A stretch of 64,000 bases of DNA from Seiridium cupressi. Taxonomy: Eukaryota; Ascomycota; Sordariomycetes; Amphisphaeriales; Sporocadaceae. The notes beneath the pieces are model-generated. The model was not told the DNA's origin and did not search any database. It saw only the letters and a program-made list of their open reading frames with translations. Below, piece after piece: positions 1 through 12,103 of this stretch. Position 1 is the first letter of the stretch; the number at the start of each line of letters is the position of its first letter. The stretch covers positions 310,001-374,000 of the forward strand of contig JARVKI010000006.1 in assembly GCA_036674765.1 (NCBI GenBank), written 5' to 3'. The position numbers and the translations under genes were made by a program.

Positions 1-234
1 CGATAGCTTAAAATGGAGTTTCCCATCCTTTGGGTCTGCCTCCCTCTTCCTTGAAGACACATTTGAGCCGCTCCCCTCACCTGGACGGCATTTTCTTACT
101 TTCTGACGCCTTTGTTTCAGTGTCACAGATTATTCATCATTCTTTTTCCCCCGTTTCCTTGACCCATCTCAATTCTGTCCATCAACTCAACAAAACCCAA
201 GTATTCTCTTGCTCTATCGAGTACGTCACCGAAG

Positions 235-1302
235 ATGTATCGCGATATCGCCACACACGTCTTGAAGCGCGCGGCTGACGACGGCGCTGCTTACCAACTG
301 CCAGGCTGGGCTTTTGGCATCATTCTCCTGGACCTCATCGTTTTCCTGCCATTCATCCTGGTGGTCGGCTATACCTTCAACAATGTCTTCCCCGTCATCG
401 CCATGATCGAGGACCCGTCGCCTCCCGCTTACGAGCCCGTTTCCCTGAACGCCGACACCGATTCTCTGGCCGAAGACATCGCTCCCGTCGCCGATGAGTC
501 CGCACGTGGCGGCCAGGATACCCGGGCCATCAGCTCGAGCTTCCGCAGCCTCCACCGCACCTTAACCGGCATCTCCGGCTGGAAATCCTATTTCCGTGGA
601 CTGGTGTGCTGGATGGCTCTGACTGTCGCGACATTGTTCGTCTACGCCATCGTCAGCGCTCTGCCTTTCGTTCCCGCCATTGTTGCCGCCATGATCTCTG
701 CCGTCGCCCTGATTCAGCTCTACTGTGCTTGGCTGCATACCGTCATCTCTGCCCCCTCGCCGAAGCGGTTCTACCAGCGTCTGCCCCCCTTCAAGAAGGC
801 TTTCCAGGCTTGCGCCCTGCCGACCGTCCTCTACTTCGTCGCTCTTGAGATCCGCTCCTGGCTCCCCAGGTTTCTGGCACGCGCCATGGGCATGACCGTC
901 TGGGATTCCCAGAACCCCGGCCAGGTTCCTCAACCCAATGGAAGCGACAGCTGGAAGGGCCTCATCGTCCTCATCGTCTCTATTGCCATCACCATCTTCG
1001 TCACTATTCCGGCTCACGTCGTCCTCACCCGTACCCAGGCCTCTCTGTTGCCTGAGGAGGATGAGACCATCGTACCGTTCGACCGATCCTTCCAAGGTAA
1101 ATTGGAACCGGCAATTGTTGGCGGAAGGGGTTACGTCACCATCAAGGATGCATGGCAGACTTTCTCTCGCGCCTCATGGGTCAGGCTTGTCAAGCTTTAT
1201 GTCAAGGTCTTCTTGGTCAGCCTGGTCGTCTACCTCGGCTTTGCGCTTGTCATGATCCCTGAAGCTTTCTTGATCGCCCGAAACACGGAGAAGGCTCAAT
1301 AA
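235..1302 (+). CDS. Conserved six-pass fungal membrane protein with PPxY motif
   Basis: Single-exon gene, 355 residues, starting at the first ATG after a pyrimidine-rich leader. Hydrophobic segments lie near residues 25-47, 122-142, 145-167, 193-209, 241-263 and 320-342, so this is probably a polytopic membrane protein. Between the first two segments is an acidic, Pro/Ser-rich loop with PPAY at residues 63-66, a PPxY motif that WW-domain Nedd4/Rsp5 ubiquitin ligases bind. The C-terminal part has a conserved-looking patch (VPFDRSFQGKLEP, then GGRGYVT). I recognise the protein type from other ascomycetes, where it is often labelled 'ubiquitin carrier/conjugating' protein; no E2 fold or catalytic Cys context is visible here, so I do not accept that name. 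Molecular function is unknown; compartment cannot be told from the sequence. Confidence 0.85.
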   Translation: MYRDIATHVLKRAADDGAAYQLPGWAFGIILLDLIVFLPFILVVGYTFNNVFPVIAMIEDPSPPAYEPVSLNADTDSLAEDIAPVADESARGGQDTRAISSSFRSLHRTLTGISGWKSYFRGLVCWMALTVATLFVYAIVSALPFVPAIVAAMISAVALIQLYCAWLHTVISAPSPKRFYQRLPPFKKAFQACALPTVLYFVALEIRSWLPRFLARAMGMTVWDSQNPGQVPQPNGSDSWKGLIVLIVSIAITIFVTIPAHVVLTRTQASLLPEEDETIVPFDRSFQGKLEPAIVGGRGYVTIKDAWQTFSRASWVRLVKLYVKVFLVSLVVYLGFALVMIPEAFLIARNTEKAQ

Positions 1303-2226
1303 GCCCTCTCATCCGATGGTCTTGAACCCCGACAGAGACAACCCTTTGGCCAAGACTGACACAGCTAGAAGCTTTAAGCATTGCTGCGAATTAGATCAGA
1401 TTGCAGGCACTGTAGAATAGGGAGATGCGGGAAGTGGTCTTGTTATGGGCTACTAGGCGTTGTATGGGTCATGTCCTTTCTACCCCGTCTTTCATTATGT
1501 ATCTTGAATATGAACTCATGAAGAATATCTATGCTTGTCAAATAGTGATGTAAGTGGTGCTCCACTGAGGGCAAAGAGCGTGGTTTTTTCCCCTCAGCCT
1601 TCACTCCATGGCTATAACACAGTGGCGGTTCCGACAAAATCTACAAGGATTCAATCGCGAGCCTTTGGAGACCGCGTATAAATTCCAAGAACTGGAGAGA
1701 TGTATCGCTTTGAAAACCAATGAAAAGTAGTCCCAGTGTATCGGCGGATACATGATGGCCCTCATGTCCCTATTTTAATGTACTAGAAACGTTAATCGAT
1801 AGTGACTGCAGAAAGTCTTGACCTGCCCATGTAAAGCAATTTTCAATGGGGCTTGTTGCAGTACTGCGCAAGCAATTCGCACTGGGCTCGCCGAAGATCT
1901 AGGATCGCCGTAGGTAATCAGCAATCCAGCAGAAAGGGAAGACACCGTTGATGCACACCGGAAACGGTATCAGAAGTTGCGAGGACAGCAAAGACACAGA
2001 CCGGTAGTTGCAGCGTGGACGTAATGTCTAAGCCAACCATATTGTACATAGCATGAATAGGATACGCGGGCATATTAGGTGGGCATAATGATCTGCGTTG
2101 CAGAATAGACCCAAAGTGTATGATTACCTATGATGTGAGGAGAGTATAATTTGACTGAAAGTACGACTCTTTGCCAATTCAAAAATTCTCATCACATCTC
2201 CTTTCATATTCAACCTGATTTAAGGT
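1303..2226. other. Gene-free stretch, 3' side of membrane protein gene
   Basis: About 0.9 kb without a supported gene. The first part should hold the 3' UTR of the membrane protein gene. The rest precedes the tannase pseudogene and may be its old promoter. Only short chance ORFs are present and I see no repeat or RNA gene. Confidence 0.6.
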
Positions 2227-3692
2227 ATGGGAGTAAGCGACTTGGCATCATCTTTCCTTGCCTCCAGCCAGCTCTACCTCCTATCCCAGCACACAATGAC
2301 GGCATCACAAGGTCTAGCATCCCTCTTCCAGAACTCAACCTTTGCAATACCAGAAATGCCAGGGGTAGTTATCAATTTAATCGTAGCTGAAACTGTCCAC
2401 AAATTTTCGGGTGAAGCACCATGGTATTACAACTTCAACAAGCCAGACGCCTCGGTCTCTGATGCGGCGTTCTGTAATGTGACAGTGTCCTATACCCATC
2501 CCGGCCAGAACGACCCCACAAACGTCAGGGCCTAATTTCCTGTCTCTTCACCAGCATGGAACCGGCGTTTCCAAGTCGTTGGCGGCGGCGGCTGGATTGC
2601 CGGCATGTACAACACTTCCTTCATCCAAATGATGGGAGCACTGGCGGACGGCGATGCCACCATCACAACCGATACTGGAGTGTATATGGATACGATTGAG
2701 CTGGATTCGTGGGCTATGGTGCCCGAGGGCAATGTGAATCTGTATGAGCTGCATAATCTAGGCAGCGTCAGTCTCCGGGACTCAGCTTGTGATCAACGAC
2801 TTCATCAACGGAACCAAGCCCTAAGATTACGAGGTGGATGAAATGGCAGCCAAGGCCATCGAGATATGTGATCCTCTAGATGGAGTGACGGACGGGCTTA
2901 TCTCGGACATGGAAACCCGCGACAGGATATTCAATACTTTCGACCATGTTGGAGATACATTCGTCTGCGCACCCACCGGGGTGGAAATTAATATCTCCTA
3001 CGAGGCTACTCTGTTCACCAACTACACCTGAGAAAGTCCTAAGTCGGCAGATGGACGTGCCTTATGGCCCGGCTATAACATCGGATCGCCACTGACAGGT
3101 TATATTCATATCCTGCTCCTTGGCGAGTGGTCCCGCCTGTTCGTAGAGAAGAGCAGCACCTTCGACCCCAACACCATTACTTTGCGAGAGTACGAATGGC
3201 TGTTCAACCAAGGTGTCGATGAATATGATAGGATTATTGGAGACAGCGACTCGGATCTTCGGGAATTCAAGCGTCATGGCGGCAAAATGCTGACCTTTCA
3301 CGGCATGGTAAATGCGCCTCGAGAACGACGGTATGAAAGCGAGCTAACATGTTATCTTGTAGAGTGACCGATATGTTGCGACGGAATTACTCGAGGCTTA
3401 CTTCGACGCGGTCTCAAGCACGGCAGAAGACGTCAACGACTACTACCGTCTGTTCCTAGGGCCTGGCGTCTACCACTGCTCGGGTGGGCCTGGTGGGCAA
3501 CCAACCGCACTCTCTTGAGCTTTAACGGCTTGGGTCGAAAATGAGGTGGCACCTGACAATATTCTCATTTCATTTCTTGACTTGAATGGCCCAACAAACG
3601 ATTGAATACTCTGTCCGTACCCTTCACAGGCTGGGTGGGATGGAAGTGGTAATCCTTCGGAAGCTACTAGTTTCTTCTGTACTGAGACATGA
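2227..3692 (+). pseudogene. Decayed tannase/feruloyl esterase family gene
   Basis: Translation of successive pieces gives a recognisable tannase-family (PF07519) serine esterase: FCNVTVSYTHPGQND, then WNRRFQVVGGGGW, CDPLDGVTDG, WPGYNIGSPLTG, TFHGM-SD (acid residue of the triad), GVYHCSGG (triad His next to the conserved Cys) and a C-terminal LCPYP. It cannot be expressed as one protein. In-frame stops are at 2533-2535 (TAA), 2822-2824 (TAA), 3029-3031, 3516-3518 and 3603-3605 (TGA), and a +1 frameshift lies near 2775-2783. The block that should carry the nucleophile CS-x-GG, between the GTKP and EMAAKA segments, is missing. A normal-looking intron remains at 3308-3362 with a CTAAC branch site. 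The intact family makes secreted esterases acting on gallate or feruloyl esters. Confidence 0.88.
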
Positions 3693-3837
3693 ACGTAGAG
3701 CGTTGCGTTGTTTGGCCTGTTGAATTTTTGTGTATGTTGTGGATACAGTTATGGAGCACTTCTGTACGCAGATTAGAGTTCTAATTTTGCAAATCTTTTT
3801 CTTCTTTTTTTCTTCTGTAGATTACTTTTCATGGAGG

Positions 3838-6800
3838 CTACGCAGCCCAGGTCTTGGCACCCCTGAGCACCCCCTTTCCTTTGTGATCAACCATGCTGGC
3901 TCTCCTGACCCTTTCAGCTTGTAGCTCTTCCATCCTTCTAGTCCGGACTCGCTGCAAACTCATAGGCAAATTATCAACTTCATCCGAGGAATCCGAATCC
4001 ACAGCCGCGTCAGCACCCATGCGGCCTGGAGCAAACGTCATCCGTTTGCTTAGCATCCCACCATGGGAATCGCTTCGTCCCGATGAATAGCCACGCCCCT
4101 TGCGAATATTGGCATCGGCATTGCTCTTAATTTTCTCAATCGTCTGCTTGGCTTCTGCTGCGGTTGCTGAGACCATCTCTCGAGCTTTGATCTTAGCAAT
4201 ATACTCATGGAACTTGGGTCGTTCAAGCATGCCTGTCCGAAAGGCGTTGACTCCGACAAGCAGTTTCGCCAAATCAACAAGTTCTTCGAGATACTCAATA
4301 ATCTCCATCATGCCTGCAGAGCCGGCATTCCACGATAAAAACTTTTGCTTTGTGACAGATTTTAATACATGAGCTTCAGGAATCCTAGAAGACCGGCGCG
4401 AATCTTTTCCTGGAAAGATGCTTGCCGCACTACTGCCAGGAACAGAGTCGTTCTGGTCGAGAATAACTTCTCGCACCCTGGTCACATATCTCAAATGAGC
4501 TACCCGACTCGAAGGGAGAAACTGTGGTAAAGGGAGCCTCGTAGTGAGAGCCTCGTGCACTGCAAATAACGTCAAAGTAATGCTGCCAGCTATATTGCGT
4601 CGGTAAGGGAGGACGAATTCGTTAAGCTCTTCCAGCACCGCACTCCCATATGCTTCTCTGAGATGCAGAACATGGTCCATGCGATCGATAATTTGATGAA
4701 GCACGTAGAGAATCTCGTTATATATCATTGCTTGCCCCCTGAAGCTGCCTTTGAGGCGAGGCTCGGTAAGAGTGAACGGAAGAAACGTCTGTGCTGCTGT
4801 AAGTGCTGCCTCGGCCTTATCCTTTGCAGAGTTGAACCTGGCTCTAAGTGCTTCCGATCGTAGGTCCACTGAATTTGGGCTTTCTATACCAACTGCAACA
4901 GAGGCTTCCATGTTCGAGATCTGCTGAATTGCTGATGCGAGAGATTCGACAAGTCGGTCACGCGCTCGCACTGGAAATAGGGTCAACTCGACCAACAGAG
5001 CGACAGTACCTCCAATGAGAAAGCACACCATCCTCTTGATAAAGATCTCCCAGGGGTGATTATCAGGAGTTACAATAGTCGCTAATGCCACGTAAGCTGA
5101 TGTTTGCCATGTAATTTGAGATCTGTGACCTACCAAGACCAACAACGGACATACTCACAATTGAGATGATGCCCGTTTTCACGTATGGTGTCCCCAGCTG
5201 AGTGTAAGACGCCGGGATTGACGCAATGACTAGAACCACGACGGCCACGACTCGATTGCCTTGTCCAATTTCATATGATAGGAAGCCGGCTAAGCATCCA
5301 TAAATCACACCCACAACCCTCAGAAGGAATCCTTGGATGGAAGTCCCTACGGATACTTCGAACACTAGTATGAGCTGTAATGATGCCCAGGAAGCTCTCA
5401 TCATTCCATACCACGCGTTGAGCGATGGGACAAACGCCGGCCACGTTACTAGCCAACCGGCGAAACTCATTTTCAGAGCAAACGCGAGGTCGTCCGAACT
5501 AGCAATGAACTCTATCGCATCAGCTGCAAGGCCTCGGAGCCACAGACTAGTGCTACTGTCGGATTTGTGTGGCCCTTTCCGGTGTCTAATACCCCCCTGA
5601 ACTGGAAGATCTGGTAGCTTTTCAGGGAACCCACTGGCTTCTTCGTCTTTCCGTTGTCGAAATAGTTGCTCATTACTTGTAGAAGGAGTTTCTTTGTCAA
5701 AGTGCCCATCTTCTAATCGGGTTCCCCGACCAGCTCTTGCCTCTTTTCGAGCATTCTCGGGTATTGCATTGATATCCCTTTCACCACCAGTCTTCAGCCA
5801 TTTCTTCCAACTGATCCGGGGAAAGTATATTCTTCGCCGACTGTGCCGAGCCTGTCTTTTCTCCACGAGCTGCCGCGAATGCCTCAACATGTGAAGAATT
5901 TGAGAGGCTGCCTGTCGAAGGGTAAGCAAGAACGAGCTGATTAAGAACGTCTCTGTACGTGGCATTACATCGACCTGGAGATCAATTAGCAACCATTATG
6001 ATCAACCATACTGTTATTATTACCTTTGATCCCCTATGGCCTATTGCAGCAGCATGTTCCAATGCTTCAGCCGAGTTCTTGTCGAACAGCGCCAACGCTT
6101 CGGCAAAGACATTGGTACGGAGGTCGATTTCCTCGAGAGTGATTCCATGCGGAGCCAGAGCACCAGACGGCAGTTTCGCCACCTCATAGCAATAAGCCAG
6201 GGAGCAGGCAATCAGCTCAACAGCTTCATGTATCTGATTTTGAAGTACTTTCGTAGGACCTTGGACTTGTGACAATATATGGTCGAACAGCTCAATATCG
6301 CCAGATTCTATCTCTCTGACGGGCTTCACAAGCTCCAAGTTCCGAGCATGCTTGGACTTGCGGCGGATATTCTTAGGCTTTCCAGCAGCAGATTCGCTCG
6401 ACTCACTATCCGACGAGACGTCCGAGCTTGAGTCAGTGCTTGAATCGTCGTCTTCCGTATCGCTGTTTGATTCTGCACCTGGGTCTTGGCCACCATCTTG
6501 TCCTTCGCCCAGCATCGCGTATTTACTTTCGCAAGCATTGATGACACTGATTGTATTTTGTACCAGCCTGGACATCGAAGTCATGCTGATTGGTTTGAGG
6601 GATTCGGGTGGCAGAACTGCATACACTACCTCGAAATTGCACTCTGCCTGGGCCTTTTTAGATCCAGCGAACTTGGCCCTCAGCTTCGGCTTCCTGTCGG
6701 TCAGAGATACGAGCCGCACATGTAGGGAAGGGCCCGATGGTTTCTCTGGGTTTGATTGGGCAGGACTTTCCTGGTTCTGGTCTTCGTTTCGTGCTGTAGC

Positions 6801-7460
6801 GAACCAGTCTACGGCATCTTCCAGACATTTGACCGTGTCATGTAATGTCTCAATAACACTGTTTCCCAGAAACCCGCTCGATGACTCCGGGAATACGAAC
6901 ACGTTGACAAAAAGAACAACAGCCAAAGCAGAGAGGATCGGGTAGGCTATTTGAGAGACAAGTGCTGAAGAGACAGATATAGTCGTCGTCGTTAAGACTG
7001 TAAGACTTATGAGAAGATAGAAGAAGACAAATAAGAACAGCCTCGGCGTGGATGACCGAAGAGTTCCATGGAGTATGACAGCCAGGGCGAAGAAGACGGC
7101 ACGGATGGCATATGCAGCGCTGACATTGCTTTCATGGGCAAGGCTCGATAGGTAGAGTCCTAGTGTAGACCAGCCCAGTCCCACTGCTGTTCCGGTGAAT
7201 ATCAAGAAGAGGGCCTCAGCCATTTGACCGAAGCGCTGACCCGGATGCCCAAAGACCGTGACCATAGCTCCGAGATATGTCGACCGGCCATAGACTTGTA
7301 TGACAGCAGGGACGAGCCCCAGAGATAGCATGATGGTGGTGCATGTCGTGTTTTTTGTGACACGCTGCCAGAGATGGCCCTTTCGAAGATTCTCCGAAAC
7401 CGTCACGCGCCATCGCTTGCACCTCCTTCGCCATTCTCTTGCCCGCTTTGCTGTTACCAT
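3838..7460 (-). CDS. FUSC/aromatic-acid-exporter-like fungal membrane protein
   Basis: Three exons: 7460-6024, 5974-5155, 5096-3838. Intron 1 starts GTAATA and intron 2 starts GTATGT. Product about 1171 residues. The start chosen is the first ATG (MVTAKRAREW); an upstream GTG in the same frame is not a likely start. The N-terminal third has about six hydrophobic segments (residues 40-190), like the fungal 'putative ER transporter, 6TM N-terminal' domain (PF10337). A Ser/Asp/Glu-rich loop follows near residues 320-370. Exons 2-3 hold a second cluster of membrane segments like the FUSC domain, then a basic cytosolic tail resembling DUF2421. Families of this build are annotated as brefeldin A sensitivity-related or fusaric-acid-resistance-like; transport of aromatic or organic acids is an inference. 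It is divergent from IST1, sharing a 775 bp promoter region. Confidence 0.88.
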
Positions 7461-8235
7461 TCTTGGCTTGCTTGACCCAATGTTAACCCAAAGCACGAGA
7501 AGGACCGCAAGCGAGTCATGGCCAAAGATGTCCGGTGGGCGTTAGACAGCGGCAAGTCCAATCCTGTAGGATGTTGCGCACAAGTGTACAAGGTGGCCGG
7601 CAGATATGATAACGCAGAGGGGATGTGTTAGAGACGCGAAGTGGAGGAGATTTTACAGCGTGAAGGAAGGACCAAGAGGAAAGCGCGTCCATGGGGTATC
7701 TGCGACCTCGCATGCTCATCCACACAAATTAAGTTCACGCAAATGGGTACACTGATCCCTGTAGCTGCTCTTAGCACCCACCGCTTGGGCGATAGGGAGC
7801 ATTGGCAGCTGGATCGGACACTGCTTCTTGTGCCCCTTGACTAAGTGATCTAAGTCTAGCCCTCGAGAGGTTCGCAGCCCAGTTGCAGTAGAACTCCGTT
7901 GCCTATTTGCTTCAGATCTTCTATGATTGATATAATGTGCATGTCCAAACGCGAGGACGTTCCTTTTTGTTGTGACATGCACGGAAGTCGGTAGCTACAG
8001 TATATTGGTGTCCAATCCAAGCCCAGCGCTCCAGGCCATACCCTGTCTGCCCCGCCCATGACGCAGGCCCGCAAGCTGGGGCCTGGACGGAGCTGGGGTC
8101 TTACAACACCAAAGCTGCCTCCAGCGCGGGGCATTTCCTGGTCCTCGCTAGACCTCAACCCCACGACGCAACTGCACAATTTACAGCAGATCCCGAGCTC
8201 ACTCGGCGCATCTTTCCACGCTCGAAGCCGATGTC
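7461..8235. promoter_or_regulatory. Shared divergent promoter region, FUSC-like gene / IST1
   Basis: The 775 bp between the start codons of two outward-facing genes must hold both 5' UTRs and promoters. Short ORFs here have no recognisable product. I could not assign individual transcription factor sites with confidence. Confidence 0.6.
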
Positions 8236-9191
8236 ATGCCTCCATCAGCGACACTAGCGGTCAGTCTCTCATCCGCTGGTGGTTGTTACTGCTCCTGCCT
8301 GAACTGACACATCCATAGACCAAGATCAAAGTTCAGCTGAAGCTTTCCATCGCACGGCTGCGCATGGTTCAGCAACGCGATGAAGCTCTGTCAAAAACTC
8401 ACAGGAGGGCCATGGCCCAGCTTTTGGAGGTCGGAAAGATCGACTCGGCAAAAATCCGCGTAGAGAACATCATCCGCTCCGACATCACGGTCGAGCTCTA
8501 CGAGATCCTCGAGTTATACTGCGAGCTGCTACTTGCACGCGCCGGACTTTTGGATTCCCCAACGTGCGACCCCGGCCTAGAAGAGGCCGTGAAGAGTATC
8601 ATATATGCCGCGCCCAAGACAGAGATCAAGGAGTTACAGCAAGTCCGAGCCCTCCTGGCGGACAAGTTCGGCAAAGAGTTTGCCTTGGCGGCGATAGAGA
8701 ATTCGGACGGCAAGGTATCTGAGAAAGTAGTGAAGAAACTGAGTGTGACGCCGCCGAAAGAAGAGCTTGTGCAGGGTTATCTAGAAGAAATTGCAAGAGC
8801 ATATGGTGTTGACTGGCCGAAGAGGCCCAAGGACCTGGGCGATCCCCCGACTTTCATAGACGACGATGACGACAGCCCAAGTGGTGGGCAGGCACAAAAG
8901 ATCCTGGAGCCAGAACTACCAGCCGACAGTAAGGCTGCCCAAGAGAGAGAGGATCTCAGCAGGGCAACACCGCCGCGGAATCTTGACAACCCTTTCCATA
9001 TCGCGCCATCAAGTCCGTCTTCTGAGAACCCTAGGCCGAAAGTCACACTTAATCATATGGAGCTCAAGCCTAGCAAGAGGATGCAGGATGCTGGCATCGC
9101 AAAGAAGAAGGAGGACAGTAGTGATGGACCTGGCGGTACGGTGCCGGATGTCAGTGAATTAGCGGCCAGATTTGCAGCCCTCAAACGATGA
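8236..9191 (+). CDS. IST1: IST1-type regulator of Vps4 (ESCRT-III associated)
   Basis: Two exons: 8236-8259 (eight codons, MPPSATLA) and 8319-9191, joined in phase 0 across a 59 bp intron starting GTCAGT and ending TAG. Product 298 residues. The short first exon is chosen because exon 2 is open upstream of its own first ATG and continues the conserved N-terminal helix (TKIKVQLKLSIARLRM). Residues 9 to about 170 form the all-helical IST1 (Vps4-regulator, DUF292) domain. The middle is acidic and Pro/Ser-rich. The last residues (DVSELAARFAALKR) fit the MIM1 consensus that binds the MIT domain of Vps4. The expected role is control of Vps4 ATPase on endosomal ESCRT-III during multivesicular body sorting. 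Well supported. Confidence 0.95.
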
Positions 9192-10131
9192 TGTGTAAGC
9201 ATCGAGATCCTGCTGCATGAATACATATTTAAGCGATTTGGATTTGATTTGCCACACATAATTGGCTTGATCTCATGACTGAAGTGTTAGAGCCGTCTAT
9301 TTCGTTGTTATTGCTTCGATTGAAGTGGGTTCTGAAATATGATATTGAACCACAGCAACTTGTATTCGCCTGCTGAGGCAACGGCCAGCTATTCCCCCCC
9401 TTTCTGTAAGGAAAGTATTTGGGCACTGCCATAGTGGCTGAAATTCCGTGACCATCAGGGCTCAAGTGGCTCATCAAGTTGGTTTGGCATTCACGATGTC
9501 TAATGATTAGGTGCCAGGGCTAAGACCAGGACGTATTCCCTGTGGACAAAGACAATCAATCTGCTGCTTCGACGTCTGTATGTGCTTATGTGCTCAAAGC
9601 AATATAACTGGTTGTGCTTGCTGAGAGAGGCGATAGAGATACACCATAACTAGAGTGGTCATGAGCGAGGCTTCGACGTGGAATAATGGGATGCACCTTC
9701 CTGCTTAACTATCCTGCAAGCACTGAATAACCACTAGAGTTCTCATGACGCATTAAATTTGGAGAGCGCCAGTTGGCAAAGTAGGAACAGTCAGGATCAA
9801 GACACCTTGGTAACTCAATCATCGGTTCTGCAGCATCTGCAGCATCGTCAGATGTTTCCTGCTGAGGCCCAGACATCCACTCTGAGCCAACAAGCACCCA
9901 AACACTGTATTCGTCCGTTTGTCGATCTGTTCGATTTTTTGTCCTTGTCTTTTTCAAAGTGGGTAGCAGACTATATCTGCATGATAGCCGAGCAAACGAA
10001 CTGGCCAAGTCCCGAATTTCCATCCCATCATCACGATCCAACAAATACTTGGATTCTCTACCACTTCCACAGTTCCACAGACACGAGTTCGAGCTACGCC
10101 TACTGACTCGCAATACAACACCACCATCATC
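9192..10131. other. Intergenic region, IST1 3' end to zinc-knuckle gene
   Basis: About 0.94 kb without a supported gene; contains the IST1 3' UTR and the promoter and 5' UTR of the zinc-knuckle gene. ORFs on both strands around 9700-10110 have no recognisable product. Confidence 0.6.
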
Positions 10132-12103
10132 ATGGATCTGAGCCGCAATCTTAGAGCTCTCGACCTCAAGGACTTGGACAAGATCCGTCTGTCAGAACTT
10201 GAGGATCGAGTTGATCAGAATATCGGCTCCGTGATATCCAAACAACAGGTCCTTAACACGTACTTGGGATGGCTACGCGAGCAGCTGGTTCAAGACGTGT
10301 CTGTCCAACAGGGTTCTCTCGTCGATATATGGGCCAAGTCCCTCCGCGACCGTGGCTTTAACAAGAACAATATCTACGACTCTTTCAAGGCTTGGCAACG
10401 ACGGGAAGCCCTGAACGACCCTTCTACGCGCCGCAGATTTTCGATAGTCGAGCAAGAGCTGAATGGCTTGTTCAACGTCCAGCTGCCGAGAAACAATTCA
10501 CATTTCCATGGGTACGAGGGCCTCGATGCACTGAACCAGAAGGAAAATCAACAGTCTTCATCCAAACTTCAATCCGAGAAGGGTAAGAACAAGAAAAAGC
10601 GGAATGTGTCCAAGACAGACGAAGCCAAGCCCAGCGATTATCGAGTAGGTAAACAACGAACTGGTGCCAATGAAATCCCGGTGACTAAACGCCGTACTCA
10701 AGGGCCATCCACTGCCAGTGAAGAAGTCATCGTCATTGAATTGGACAGCCCAACCAAACCACGCAGGCACCCAAGTACTGTGGGATCCGTGACCCCGGCT
10801 GTTGTCAGGACGCCCAAAAGGGCCAGATCCCCTTGCGACCCAGATGAGCTTGTGATCACACGGGAAACGATTCTACTTGACACTCCTCCGGAAAAGATGC
10901 AGCCTCGTCGCCCTGTGGAGGACACCCCGAATTCCCGGGCTGACTACAAAGGCGACTATATATCGGCAGTGAGAGCCGGTGTGCTGGACGACGTTCCTCC
11001 CGGGAAGGAGTATACCTGCAAGCGCTGTCATCAGAAAGGCAAGAAGAGATATAGCCATCGTTGGGATGCGCAGGATTGATTCTGACTAATTTTGAGCAGG
11101 CCATTGGCTACATCTCTGCCCAACCAATTTGGATCCCAGTTTCGACGTGCCTCCGTCCCCGAGTTACCGATGTAACTTCTGCCAGCGGGCAGGCGAACAC
11201 TTCGCAACGCTTTGTCCTCGCAATGACCAAGAGTGGTCTTTGACCCAACAGCGAAAGAACGCTGGTCCTCTTGACGCGGTCAAGCGTTCTAGGGACTTAC
11301 AGCGATCACCTCTCACTGGTGGTGACTCGTATCGCCCTAAGGATGCTCTTAGATCGCATCATGATAGGGCAGATACCTTCCGACCAAGATATCGAGATGG
11401 CCGTTCTCATTCCCCTCGACGCCAAGGGAGACGAGACGTTGAAGAACCTGTCCCAAGTTCGCCGTACCGCGAGCGAGATGACCGTATGAGTTGGCCGGAC
11501 CGAGCACGTCACGATGCCCTACGCCAGCCGGAGGGCTATACTTCCACGAGCCACCAACCGCAACGTAACATGCGTGCTTTGCGTCGTCGCCATCCCGGAC
11601 GTTACGAGGATAGTGAAGGTCGGCTTTTCTATGAAGAAGATGATGATGTCTTCATCACAATTACCGAGACGCCACCTGCACTGGCTGCTAGAGTTACACC
11701 TCGACCGCCGCGTATAACTCTCAGCGAGGAGACACCTCGGACACGTCCAAGGGTCGTTCCTATAGTATCTCACCGTCCCCATACAGGCGTGTCTAAGCCG
11801 TACCATTGCCAGAAGGCTGCAGCTGAGGCCGACGACTTTCTCCATAGTCTCCGCGAGCAGATTCGAAATGACTCGATTGAGGCTACATGTATTAGTGAAA
11901 TGAACACGATCTTGGACCAAGTCTGCCGCAATGAAGACCCACTACTTTTCCAGGACGACAACGGCACTCTTTGCAAGAAGGTCACGAGTCCTCCTTTCTG
12001 TGATGAGGTGGTCCGGCTCTTTGCTAATCGCGCGAACCCGATCGTTCATCGACCCTCTGAACGTCGTCTAGCTGCGGAGTTCTGGGACGATGCTGGTGAC
12101 TAG
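10132..12103 (+). CDS. Two-zinc-knuckle protein, nucleic-acid binding type
   Basis: Two exons, 10132-11038 and 11100-12103, product about 636 residues. The 61 bp intron starts with GC (AAAG|GCAAGA) and ends GAGCAG after a CTGACTAAT branch-like site. Joining there completes a zinc knuckle, CKRCHQKGHWLHLC (C-x2-C-x4-H-x4-C), whose first half is in exon 1 and second half in exon 2. A second variant knuckle follows, CNFCQRAGEHFATLC (C-x2-C-x5-H-x4-C). The N-terminal 120 residues look helical (LDLKDLDKIRLSELEDRV), then comes a Lys/Ser-rich basic stretch, and an Arg-rich, disordered region after the knuckles. The C-terminal 100 residues look folded. CCHC knuckles of this type usually bind RNA or single-stranded DNA; the actual role is unknown and I do not recognise the orthologue. 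Confidence 0.82.

Noticed and set aside
226..1095. Minus-strand frames of 109 and 177 codons opposite the first gene
   Set aside because: Shadow of a strongly coding + strand gene; no motif.
7494..7496. GTG start for the FUSC-like protein 12 codons upstream
   Set aside because: Nuclear fungal genes rarely start at GTG; the first ATG at 7460 keeps all conserved parts.
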